A stretch of DNA of 6,507 nucleotides from JAZDDE01 sp039714435 (GCA_039714435.1 JBDLJJ010000137.1:1-6507); one strand, 5' to 3'. Numbered from the stretch's first letter, positions 1 through 6,262 are shown. The notes: generated by a model not told the origin, from the sequence alone. Numbers and translations are program-made.

Positions 1-1
1 T

Positions 2-2200
2 TTGGCCGAGTCGCTGGAGACGGCCCTCCGCATGGCGCACGGCATCGTCGAGGTGAGCCGCGTCTCAGTGGACGATTCTGCTGGCGAGGAGAGCGATCTC
101 GCCGAGCAGGACTCCCTCGTATTCAGCGAGCTGTACTCCTGTGCCCACTGCGGTACGAGCGTGCCGGAGCTGGAGCCGCGGCAGTTCAGCTTCAACTCCC
201 CGTACGGCGCCTGTCCCGAATGCGACGGTCTGGGCATTCGTCAGGAGCCGAGCCGAGATCTGATTCTGGGAGATGCGCGCATCTCTCTGCTGGAGGGAGT
301 GATCCTTCCTTGGGGCGCTCCCTCCGGCCGGGTCCGGCGGGAAGTTCTGCCGAACCTGGCGGACAAATACGGCTTCGATCTGAACGCCAACTGGGGCTCG
401 CTGTCGGAGGCGCAGAGAGCCGCCGTGCTGGACGGAGACGAAGACCTGGAGTGGGAGGGCGCCCTGGCCCACACCCGGCTGCGCTACCAGGAGACTGATA
501 GTGACGCCGTGCGGCGCACGCTGCAGGAGTACATGACAGCCCTGACCTGTCCCGCCTGTGAAGGAGGCCGCCTGCGCCGGGCCAGCCGGGCCGTCACGGT
601 AGCCGGCCGGCCGATCACGGCCATCGTGGAGGAATCGGTGTCGGACGCCCTGGCCTGGTTCTCGGACTTGCAGAGTGGTCTGGCCAACAGCGGCGGAACC
701 TTGGGCGTGGCCGAGTCCATCGCTGGTCCGATCCTTAAAGAGGTATGTGACCGGCTCAGTTTCATGGAGCAGGTCGGGCTCGGCTACCTGACGCTGGGCA
801 GGTCCGCGGGCACTCTGGCCGGCGGCGAAGCGCAGAGGATCCGCCTGGCGACCCAGATCGGCAGCCGCCTGGTCGGCGTCCTGTACGTGCTCGACGAGCC
901 CAGCATCGGTCTCCACCCACGTGACAACCGGAGACTGCTCGACACGCTGGCCGCCCTGCGGGACCTGGGAAACACGGTCCTCGTGGTGGAGCACGACGAG
1001 GAAACGGTGCGCGAGGCGGATCACGTGATCGACATGGGTCCGGGCGCCGGCCGTCACGGCGGGGAAATCATCGTGTCCGGTACCGTCGGCGACCTGCTGG
1101 CAAGCCAGGAGTCTCTCACCGGGGCGTACCTGCGCGGAGAGCGCGAGATCCCGGTGCCCAGCGTGAGACGCACGGCAGACCCGGCCCGGGCGCTCGTCCT
1201 GCGCGGGGTCAGTGAGCACAACCTGCACCACATCGACGTGAAGATACCGCTGGGCCTGTTCGTGGCCGTAACCGGCGTATCCGGGTCCGGGAAGTCCACA
1301 CTGGTCGAAGATGTCCTGTACCGGCGCCTGGCGCGGGAGCTGCACCGGGCCCGCGCCGTTCCCGGCCAGCACGAGGGCCTGGACGGTCTCGAATACATCG
1401 ACAAAGTCATCGACGTGGACCAGAGCCCGATCGGCCGCACCCCGCGGTCCAATCCGGCCACTTACACAGGCGTGTTCACGCCCATCCGGCAGTTGTTCGC
1501 CCGTATTCCGGAGGCCCGCATCCGCGGCTACGGACCGGGTAGATTCAGCTTTAACGTCAAAGGCGGGCGCTGCGAGGCGTGCAGCGGGGACGGCCTGGTC
1601 AAGATCGAGATGCACTTCCTGCCCGATGTCTACGTCTCGTGCGACATCTGCAGAGGCCGGCGCTACAACCGCGAGACGCTCGAAGTGCTGTACAAAGGGA
1701 AGAGCATCGCTGACGTGCTCGATATGACGGTGAGCGAGGCGCTGGACTTCTTCGAGCCGGTGCCCACCGTGCGCCGCAAGCTGGCCACGCTCAAGGACGT
1801 CGGACTGGGTTACATCACTCTCGGCCAGTCCGCCACGACTCTGTCCGGCGGGGAAGCGCAGCGCGTGAAGCTGGCCTCGGAGTTGGCGCGGCAGAGCACA
1901 GGCCGCACGCTGTACATTCTGGACGAGCCCACCACGGGCCTCCACCTGGAAGACATTCGAATTCTTCTGGAAGTTCTGCACCGGCTTGTGGAGCGTGGAA
2001 ATACGGTCCTTGTCATCGAGCATCACATGGATGTCGTGAAGACCGCCGACTGGGTAGTGGACCTGGGTCCGGAAGGCGGCTCCGCCGGCGGCCTGGTCGT
2101 GGCCGAAGGTTCACCCGAAGACGTTGCGGCCAGCACTGAGAGCTATACGGGACAATACCTTCGGGCCCAGCTCCAATCCGCCGTCCACCAGCCCATGTGA
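2..2200 (+). CDS. uvrA: UvrABC excision nuclease subunit A, 5'-truncated by the window edge
   Basis: UvrA is the ATP-dependent damage-recognition subunit of nucleotide excision repair. It works as a dimer, loads UvrB on DNA and belongs to the ABC ATPase superfamily. About 732 residues are present. By comparison with the usual ~940, roughly 200 N-terminal residues, including the first Walker A, lie upstream, so the first in-frame TTG at position 2 is not the real start. Numbering from that codon: zinc module C47/C50/C71/C74; a further CPAC motif near residue 180; ABC signature I LAGGEAQR 272-279; Walker B/D-loop LDEPSIGLH 297-305; H-loop H331; second Walker A GVSGSGKST 425-433; second zinc module C524/C527/C547/C550; signature II LSGGEAQR 614-621; Walker B LDEPTTGLH 640-648; H-loop H674. 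Both ATPase halves look intact where visible. One oddity is Ala273, where signature I usually has Ser. The stop TGA lies in a 12-bp tandem repeat. Family identification is secure. Confidence 0.98.
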   Translation: MAESLETALRMAHGIVEVSRVSVDDSAGEESDLAEQDSLVFSELYSCAHCGTSVPELEPRQFSFNSPYGACPECDGLGIRQEPSRDLILGDARISLLEGVILPWGAPSGRVRREVLPNLADKYGFDLNANWGSLSEAQRAAVLDGDEDLEWEGALAHTRLRYQETDSDAVRRTLQEYMTALTCPACEGGRLRRASRAVTVAGRPITAIVEESVSDALAWFSDLQSGLANSGGTLGVAESIAGPILKEVCDRLSFMEQVGLGYLTLGRSAGTLAGGEAQRIRLATQIGSRLVGVLYVLDEPSIGLHPRDNRRLLDTLAALRDLGNTVLVVEHDEETVREADHVIDMGPGAGRHGGEIIVSGTVGDLLASQESLTGAYLRGEREIPVPSVRRTADPARALVLRGVSEHNLHHIDVKIPLGLFVAVTGVSGSGKSTLVEDVLYRRLARELHRARAVPGQHEGLDGLEYIDKVIDVDQSPIGRTPRSNPATYTGVFTPIRQLFARIPEARIRGYGPGRFSFNVKGGRCEACSGDGLVKIEMHFLPDVYVSCDICRGRRYNRETLEVLYKGKSIADVLDMTVSEALDFFEPVPTVRRKLATLKDVGLGYITLGQSATTLSGGEAQRVKLASELARQSTGRTLYILDEPTTGLHLEDIRILLEVLHRLVERGNTVLVIEHHMDVVKTADWVVDLGPEGGSAGGLVVAEGSPEDVAASTESYTGQYLRAQLQSAVHQPM

Positions 2201-2227
2201 CGATCCATATGACGACCCATGTGACGA
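2192..2227. repeat. 12-bp tandem repeat, 3 copies, spanning the uvrA stop codon
   Basis: Three consecutive 12-bp units run 2192-2203, 2204-2215 and 2216-2227. Units 1 and 3 are identical (cccatgtgacga). Unit 2 differs at two positions (tccatatgacga). A partial fourth copy (cccac) follows at 2228. The unit is a multiple of three, so the uvrA stop TGA at 2198 is repeated in the same frame at 2210 and 2222. The simplest reading is slippage that copied the last Pro-Met-stop codons of uvrA. No function is evident. Confidence 0.9.
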
Positions 2228-2238
2228 CCCACAAAACG

Positions 2239-2267
2239 TTGATCAGAGGTGTCGCTTCGGTTAGTGT
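2239..2267 (+). promoter_or_regulatory. weak sigma-70-like promoter candidate for the psp-like operon
   Basis: TTGATC at 2239-2244 and TAGTGT at 2262-2267 are 17 bp apart, upstream of the gene starting at 2365. The match is 4/6 for the -35 and only 3/6 for the -10, so this could be chance. It is given because the 164-bp gap after uvrA is the natural place for the operon's promoter. An overlapping TACGAT at 2267-2272 is a better -10 but has no -35 at proper spacing. Confidence 0.2.
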
Positions 2268-2303
2268 ACGATCCTGTCTTGCATGGCTGCCGGACACGTG
2301 CGC

Positions 2304-2325
2304 GAAACCTGGCCGGCCAGCTTCC
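2304..2325. promoter_or_regulatory. inverted repeat with a perfect 12-bp palindromic core, upstream of the psp-like operon
   Basis: CTGGCCGGCCAG at 2309-2320 is a perfect palindrome. With flanking bases it extends to an imperfect 22-bp dyad (2304-2325) pairing at 9 of 11 positions per arm. It has no loop, so it looks more like a dimeric-protein binding site than an RNA hairpin. It lies about 40 bp before the first psp-like gene and downstream of the weak promoter candidate, a position where a repressor could act. GC-rich DNA produces such palindromes by chance fairly often. Confidence 0.3.
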
Positions 2326-2364
2326 CGTATTCGAACATGCAGCACGGATCTGGAACCGAGATAG

Positions 2365-2619
2365 ATGAACATCGCGATTTTCGTGCTTCTGATCATTTTC
2401 GTATTCGGTCCGATCGGCCGGGCGGTAGCCCACAGAATTAGTAAGGGGGGCGCAGTTCCGATCGCTCCCGAGGCCGAAGAAGTGCGGCAACTCCGCGAAC
2501 AGGTGGCGGATCTTACCGTTCGCCTGGCGGAGCTGTCGGAGAACCAGGAGTTCACGACGCGTTTGCTGGAGGACCGATCCTCCGCAGCGTCTGACTTCAC
2601 AGAGGATACAGGCAAATGA
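2365..2619 (+). CDS. small membrane protein with leucine-zipper coiled coil (PspB-like topology)
   Basis: This 84-residue protein has one strongly hydrophobic segment at residues 3-18, then basic residues (R19, H23, R24, K27), suggesting an inner-membrane anchor with a cytoplasmic C-terminal part. Residues 38-70 form an amphipathic helix with heptad-spaced hydrophobics (V40, L43, V47, L50, L54, L57), a short coiled coil. The tail is Ser/Asp/Glu rich. Size and layout match E. coli PspB (an N-terminal TM helix followed by a coiled coil), and the gene is two genes upstream of pspA. Sequence identity to PspB is not obvious, so the link is by architecture and context. The ATG at 2365 is preceded by a weak GAG Shine-Dalgarno at 2358-2360. 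Its stop overlaps the next start (ATGA at 2616-2619), implying translational coupling. A plausible role is recruiting or sensing for PspA at the membrane (inference). Confidence 0.8.
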   Translation: MNIAIFVLLIIFVFGPIGRAVAHRISKGGAVPIAPEAEEVRQLREQVADLTVRLAELSENQEFTTRLLEDRSSAASDFTEDTGK

Positions 2620-3014
2620 AGACTCGAGAAGACATCGAGAGTTATCTGATCCGCACCGGGATCGATCACGAGGAAATCGGCGAGGCCATGTGGCTCGTCG
2701 AGTCGGCCGATGAGGACGGGGCAGCAGGCCACAGGCCCAGGATCGTGGTGAGCGTCAACGATCCGCTCGTGCTACTGCGCGCCAGCCTTGGCACCGCGCC
2801 CACCGACGAAAAGGAGAGGCTGAGCGCATTCCAGTCTCTGCTGCAGCGAAACGCGACCGATCTGGTCCATGGGGCTTACGGCCTCGAGGACGACGAGGTC
2901 ATCCTGAGCGATTCCATGGAGCTGGAGAACCTGGATTATTCAGAGTTCCTGGCTTCATTGGAGAGCCTTGCGCTCGCTCTCGCGTCACACCGTCTACAAC
3001 CCGCAACCGACTGA
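2616..3014 (+). CDS. CesT/YbjN-fold-like small protein of the psp-like operon
   Basis: This is a 132-residue acidic soluble protein with no signal peptide or TM segment. Residues 42-58 look like a beta strand pair (RIVVSVNDPLVLLRASLG). An amphipathic helix follows (residues 65-78, ending SLLQRN), then HGAYGLEDDEVILSD at 85-99 and a C-terminal helix (residues 108-126). The order strand, helix ending in 'LLxxN', 'xGayGLdxDxVxL', then 'Ld' plus helix is the pattern of type III secretion/Tir chaperone-like (CesT) and YbjN-like folds, which act as small dimeric chaperones or adaptors. This is a fold-level call from the visible pattern only. An alternative is a DUF2170/YjfI-type partner of PspA homologues. 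The ATG at 2616 overlaps the preceding stop, with AGAGG at 2601-2605 as a ribosome site. The pspA start is 9 bp after its stop, so co-expression is very likely. Confidence 0.75.
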   Translation: MKTREDIESYLIRTGIDHEEIGEAMWLVESADEDGAAGHRPRIVVSVNDPLVLLRASLGTAPTDEKERLSAFQSLLQRNATDLVHGAYGLEDDEVILSDSMELENLDYSEFLASLESLALALASHRLQPATD

Positions 3015-3023
3015 GCTAGAACC

Positions 3024-3857
3024 ATGGGAATTTTTGAGCGACTGTCGCGTTTGCTTCGCTCCAATATAAACGACCTCATCGCCCGGGCCGAAAACCCGGA
3101 GAAGATGCTCGTGCAGGTCATCGATGACATGCGTAAACAGCTGGCTCAGGCGAAACAGGAGGTTGCTGTAGCGATCGCCGACGAGCGGAAGTTGAGGGCG
3201 CAGGTCGAAGAGGAACGTAAGCAGGCGCTGGAATGGGAACGGCGAGCCCGGCTGGCCGTCAGGGAGGGCAGGGACGACCTGGCCAAACAGGCCCTGATGC
3301 GAGGTCAGGAGCACGCCTCGAACGCCGCTGAGATGGGCGAGCAGTGGGAACGTCACCGGGCGGAAACGGACCGGCTGAAGGACTCGCTTCGTCAGCTCAA
3401 CTCTAAGATCGAAGAGGCGAAGCGGAAGAAGAACCTTCTGATCGCCAAGCAGAAGCGGGCTCAGGCGCAGAAGCGCATCCACGACACGATGGCCGGGATC
3501 GAGGACAAGAGCGCCTTCCGCAGCTTCGACCAGATGGTCGAGAAGATCGAAGAGACCGAGCGTAAAGCGCTGGCCGCGGCCGAAGTCACGGAGGAGTTGG
3601 AAGGCGACGATCTTAGCCGTGAATTCACCATGCTGGAGGCGGGTGGGGATACGGACGTCGAGGACAGGCTCCTGGCTCTAAAGAGAGACATGGGGCTGCT
3701 GGCGGCTCCCGATGAGGAAGAGGAGACGAAGGCCCTCGAATCCGGCGACAACGGCGAGGAAGAGGCAGTCGGCGGCGGTACCGATGCGCCCGATATTGTT
3801 CCGCTCGAGGCGGAAGTGATCGAGGAAGTCGCGGACGAGGCCGGAGAGCAGGTCTAG
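3024..3857 (+). CDS. pspA: PspA/IM30 family membrane-stress protein with acidic C-terminal tail
   Basis: This 277-residue protein is a member of the PspA/IM30 (Vipp1) family, the ESCRT-III-like peripheral proteins that bind stressed inner membrane through an N-terminal amphipathic helix and polymerise. The N-terminus MGIFERLSRLLRSNINDLI is the family's helix alpha0. AENPEKMLVQVIDDM (22-36) is the conserved start of the first hairpin helix. The rest to about residue 200 is long charged coiled coil, and residues ~205-225 contain the usual final helix (EDRLLALKRDMGLL). E. coli PspA is 222 residues. The extra length here is a low-complexity tail from residue 230 to 277 with 19 Asp/Glu among 48 residues. 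The ATG at 3024 has only a poor Shine-Dalgarno, but the methionine begins the conserved helix exactly, so the start is secure. It is the last gene of the three-gene operon. No PspC, PspF or sigma-54 promoter is visible nearby, unlike the E. coli operon. Confidence 0.95.
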   Translation: MGIFERLSRLLRSNINDLIARAENPEKMLVQVIDDMRKQLAQAKQEVAVAIADERKLRAQVEEERKQALEWERRARLAVREGRDDLAKQALMRGQEHASNAAEMGEQWERHRAETDRLKDSLRQLNSKIEEAKRKKNLLIAKQKRAQAQKRIHDTMAGIEDKSAFRSFDQMVEKIEETERKALAAAEVTEELEGDDLSREFTMLEAGGDTDVEDRLLALKRDMGLLAAPDEEEETKALESGDNGEEEAVGGGTDAPDIVPLEAEVIEEVADEAGEQV

Positions 3858-3908
3858 CCGGCAGGCTGAGAGCGCTGAGTCAACCGTGCCTACGTAGCTG
3901 CGCTGTGC

Positions 3909-3957
3909 GTGCGTCGTGAGTATGTCGTGAGTGCGTCGTGAGTGCGTCGTGAGTGCG
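3909..3957. repeat. 11-bp tandem repeat, 4 copies plus partial, at the start of the DUF1611 gene
   Basis: The unit gtgcgtcgtga occurs at 3909-3919, 3920-3930 (gtatgtcgtga, one mismatch), 3931-3941 and 3942-3952, with a partial copy gtgcg at 3953-3957. Each unit contains two GTG triplets (unit positions 1 and 8) and one TGA overlapping the second GTG. Because 11 is not a multiple of three, successive copies place the starts and stops in rotating frames. The downstream gene begins inside the array. Confidence 0.92.
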
Positions 3958-5115
3958 GTTGCCGGGGATTCGCAGCCCTCCTTCATCATTCTGGCCGAAG
4001 GTCTGTTCGACAACGAGACGTCGAAGACGGCGGCCAGCGCGATCCGCTACTTGCCGGACCGCGTGCGCTGCGTCATCGATTCCACACAGGCAGGCCGGAC
4101 TTCAGAGCAGGTACTCGGATTCGGCGGCGATATTCCTGTCGTGGCCACGTTGGAAGAGGCTCTGGAGGTTGGTGAGCGCTCGGGCGCCAGCGGCGGCCCT
4201 CCCGGTGCGGAATCCGGCGAGTCCGACAGCGACGCCCCCACAGCCATTCTCATCGGCATCGCCCCTCAGGGTGGCGTGCTGCCCCCAGAGGCCAGACACC
4301 TTCTTCTCAGCGCGATCGACGCCGGACTGGGCGTTTGGAGCGGGCTGCACACCTTCCTGTCTGACGATCCGGAGCTGAGCGAACGCGCGAAGCGGGCCGG
4401 CGTACCTCTGGTCGATCTGAGGCGTTCCCCGGCCGACCTTCCTGTCGCTACCGGCAAGGCGGCGGACTCGGGCACGTTTCGCCTTCTGACGGTGGGAACA
4501 GACTGCAACGTGGGCAAGATGACGGTGTGCCTGGAGCTGCGTCGGGAGCTGCGCGCTCGCGGAATGGCAGCCAACTTCGCCGGCACCGGACAGACGGGCA
4601 TTCTCATTGACGGGCGCGGAATCGCAGTAGACGCGGTCGTAGCGGACTTTTTGGCCGGTGCGGCCGAGCGACTCACACTCGACGCGGCGCAGGGCGCGGA
4701 CATCGTGCTCGTGGAAGGGCAGGGCTCGCTGCTCCACCCCGGCTATTCCCCGGTCACTCTGGGCCTGCTTCACGGCGTGATGCCTCAGGCCATGATCCTG
4801 TGCTGGCTCCCCAACCGGCCGAGCATCTATGGCGGGAACTACGACTGGGTCACGATCCCGCCCCTGGACCAGGTGGTGCGCATGTACGAAGAAGCGGCGG
4901 GCTGGGTCAACCCGCCGTTTCGGAGCCGGGTCATCGGACTGGCCGCCAACACGTACGACATGCGGGAAGACGAGGCGCGCCGCGCCGTTGAGGCTGCGAC
5001 CGAGCTGACCGGACTACCCGCCACCGATCCGATTCGTTTCGGGTCTGACCCGCTCGTCGATGCGGTGCTGGCAGCGAAAACGGCCTCTGTGCCGGTACCA
5101 AGCGGCGATCAGTGA
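3931..5115 (+). CDS. DUF1611 family P-loop protein (DgcN-related)
   Basis: This 394-residue protein has the two-domain DUF1611 layout. An N-terminal Rossmann-like domain (about 16-170) begins FIILAEGLFDNETSKTAASA and includes VIDSTQAGRT. A C-terminal P-loop domain (about 183-385) has Walker A GTDCNVGKMT 189-198, GTGQTG 218-223 and the Walker B-like VLVEGQGS ending at 266. The family member DgcN has been reported as a D-glutamate N-acetyltransferase acting with a dipeptide-epimerase-like partner (DgcA) in D-glutamate catabolism. No such partner is visible here, so the substrate is not assigned. The start is uncertain: GTG 3931 follows an in-frame TGA directly, and GTG 3949 is an alternative six codons in. 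Both lie in the 11-bp repeat and neither has a good Shine-Dalgarno. The stop overlaps the next gene by 4 bp. It lies 73 bp after pspA with no clear terminator, so read-through from the psp operon is possible. Confidence 0.9.
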   Translation: MRRECVVSAVAGDSQPSFIILAEGLFDNETSKTAASAIRYLPDRVRCVIDSTQAGRTSEQVLGFGGDIPVVATLEEALEVGERSGASGGPPGAESGESDSDAPTAILIGIAPQGGVLPPEARHLLLSAIDAGLGVWSGLHTFLSDDPELSERAKRAGVPLVDLRRSPADLPVATGKAADSGTFRLLTVGTDCNVGKMTVCLELRRELRARGMAANFAGTGQTGILIDGRGIAVDAVVADFLAGAAERLTLDAAQGADIVLVEGQGSLLHPGYSPVTLGLLHGVMPQAMILCWLPNRPSIYGGNYDWVTIPPLDQVVRMYEEAAGWVNPPFRSRVIGLAANTYDMREDEARRAVEAATELTGLPATDPIRFGSDPLVDAVLAAKTASVPVPSGDQ

Positions 5116-6107
5116 AGCCGCTCGAAGGCAGGGTCGCCGTTGTTGCCGGAGCCACACGCGGCGCCGGGCGCGGGATCGCGTGCATGCTCGGCGAGGCAGG
5201 CGCGACAGTCTACGGGACTGGCCGCAGCGTCCGGGGGCACCCGGCGACGCCCGGCCGGCCGGAGACGATCGAAGAAACGGCCGAAATGGTCACCCGGTTG
5301 GGCGGCGAGGGGATACATGTACAGGTCGATCACACCGATGAATCGCAAGTGGAGGATTTGTTCGGGCGAGTGCTGACCGACCGTGGCCATCTCGACATTC
5401 TGGTCAACGACGTCTGGGGCGGAGATGCTCTTACCGAGTGGGGAACGCCTTTCTGGGAACTGCAGGTTGACAAAGGCTTACGCATGCTGAATGCGGCTGT
5501 GCACTCGCACATCATCACGAGCCGGCACGCCCTACCCCTCATGCTCGAGAGGGGCGGCCTCGCTGTAGAGGTGACAGACGGTGACACGCAGGGCTACCGT
5601 GGCAATCTATTCTACGATCTGGCCAAGATTTCAGTAATCCGGCTTGCGTATTCGATGGCACGCGACCTGACTGGCACCAGCGTGACGGCAGTCGCGGTAT
5701 CTCCGGGTTTCCTGCGCTCAGAGGCGATGCTTGAGCACTTCGGCGTAACGGAAGAAAACTGGCTGGACGGTGCGAAGAAGGATCGGCACTTCGCTCAGTC
5801 GGAGACACCGTTCTTTGTAGGGCGAGGAGTCGCGGCACTCGCCGCAGATCCTGACGTTTCCCGCCGAAGTGGAGGCGTTTTCGGAAGCTGGACCCTGGCC
5901 CGCGAATACGGCTTCGATGACGTGGACGGCCGGCGGCCCGACTGGGGTGGTTACTTCGCACGAACTGTCACCGAACTGCTCGAGCGCGGCGGACCGATCG
6001 ATGGCTCCGAGGGGCTGATTCTCAGTATGCGACTGCGTCAACTCGATTTTGAGCCCGATCGTGCCGATGAGGCAGCAAGGATCGTGGAGCTTCTAGGCCC
6101 GGCCTGA
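5112..6107 (+). CDS. short-chain dehydrogenase/reductase (SDR) with atypical active-site motif
   Basis: This 331-residue cytoplasmic SDR has a Rossmann fold that binds NAD(P)(H). The cofactor glycine motif is AGATRGAGRGI (G13, G17, G19). GRSVRGH (37-43) after the second strand, with Arg38, suggests NADP preference. D73 is in the adenine-contact position. The usual NNAG is NDVWGG (99-104). YDLAK gives catalytic Y168 and K172, and SPGF near residue 196 is the usual post-catalytic PG motif. The strand before the tyrosine reads VEVTDGDT (152-159), so the canonical catalytic Ser is not obvious. This resembles the DHRS1-like 'GHPxxPGRPETIEET' SDR subgroup. Start GTG 5112 overlaps the DUF1611 stop (GTGA). 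No Shine-Dalgarno is seen, consistent with coupled translation. The conserved 'LEGRVAVVAGA' start supports this GTG. The substrate is unknown, but pairing with DUF1611 suggests one pathway. Confidence 0.92.
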   Translation: MKPLEGRVAVVAGATRGAGRGIACMLGEAGATVYGTGRSVRGHPATPGRPETIEETAEMVTRLGGEGIHVQVDHTDESQVEDLFGRVLTDRGHLDILVNDVWGGDALTEWGTPFWELQVDKGLRMLNAAVHSHIITSRHALPLMLERGGLAVEVTDGDTQGYRGNLFYDLAKISVIRLAYSMARDLTGTSVTAVAVSPGFLRSEAMLEHFGVTEENWLDGAKKDRHFAQSETPFFVGRGVAALAADPDVSRRSGGVFGSWTLAREYGFDDVDGRRPDWGGYFARTVTELLERGGPIDGSEGLILSMRLRQLDFEPDRADEAARIVELLGPA

Positions 6108-6191
6108 GCTGCTCGGATCGACTTCGACATCATAGGCCCGGAGCGCTCGCGCGATCGCTGGCCTGCTGCCTAGTGCGGAGGCGACATGCGC

Positions 6192-6207
6192 GCGCTCAGC
6201 CGAGCGC
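6192..6207. terminator. short hairpin between convergent genes, possible weak terminator
   Basis: GCGCTC at 6192-6197 and GAGCGC at 6202-6207 form a perfect 6-bp GC-rich stem with a 4-nt loop (AGCC), followed by a short GTTT at 6211-6214. It sits 85 bp after the SDR stop, between convergent genes, where a terminator is expected. The T-tract is poor, so intrinsic termination is doubtful. Other imperfect hairpins in the same gap are at 6135-6163 (GGCC/AGCG arms with a CGG bulge) and 6248-6269 (8-bp stem with one bulged base, 5-nt loop). Confidence 0.25.
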
Positions 6208-6262
6208 CTCGTTTCACCCCGGCGCCTCAGCCCAGCGCCTCGACTCACCTCGGTGCCGCTCA
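6199..6262. repeat. degenerate tandem duplication (~31/33 bp, two copies)
   Basis: Copy A (6199-6229) and copy B (6230-6262) align with 5 mismatches over the first 28 bases, followed by a 2-base insertion in copy B. Both begin gcc[g/c]agcgcctcg and end in tca. Copy B ends at the stop codon of the putative minus-strand gene (TCA on + at 6260-6262). The decay suggests an older slippage event than the two near-perfect arrays upstream. Confidence 0.7.

Noticed and set aside
65..2026. A 653-codon open frame on the minus strand opposite uvrA.
   Set aside because: It mirrors a clear uvrA coding frame with all ABC motifs. Such long antisense frames are a by-product of GC-rich codon use, and its composition (Gln/Arg/Val rich, no domains) is not protein-like.
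2309..2325. Possible sigma-54 promoter (TGGCCGG...TTCC) before the psp-like operon, as in E. coli psp.
   Set aside because: The -24 GG is present, but the bases at the -12 position are not GC, so the spacing and core do not match.
2013..2732. A 239-codon minus-strand open frame crossing the uvrA/psp gap.
   Set aside because: It overlaps three well-supported + strand genes, and part of it simply translates the 12-bp repeat. No recognisable domain is visible.
3856..3900. Possible terminator after pspA (AGCC/GGCT arms near 3856-3867, palindrome CTACGTAG at 3890-3897).
   Set aside because: Stems are only 4 bp and there is no T-tract, so this is not enough to call a terminator.
3909..3957. CRISPR-like or iteron-like array.
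   Set aside because: Units are 11 bp and directly abutting with no spacers, too short and too few for CRISPR. No replication gene is nearby to suggest iterons.
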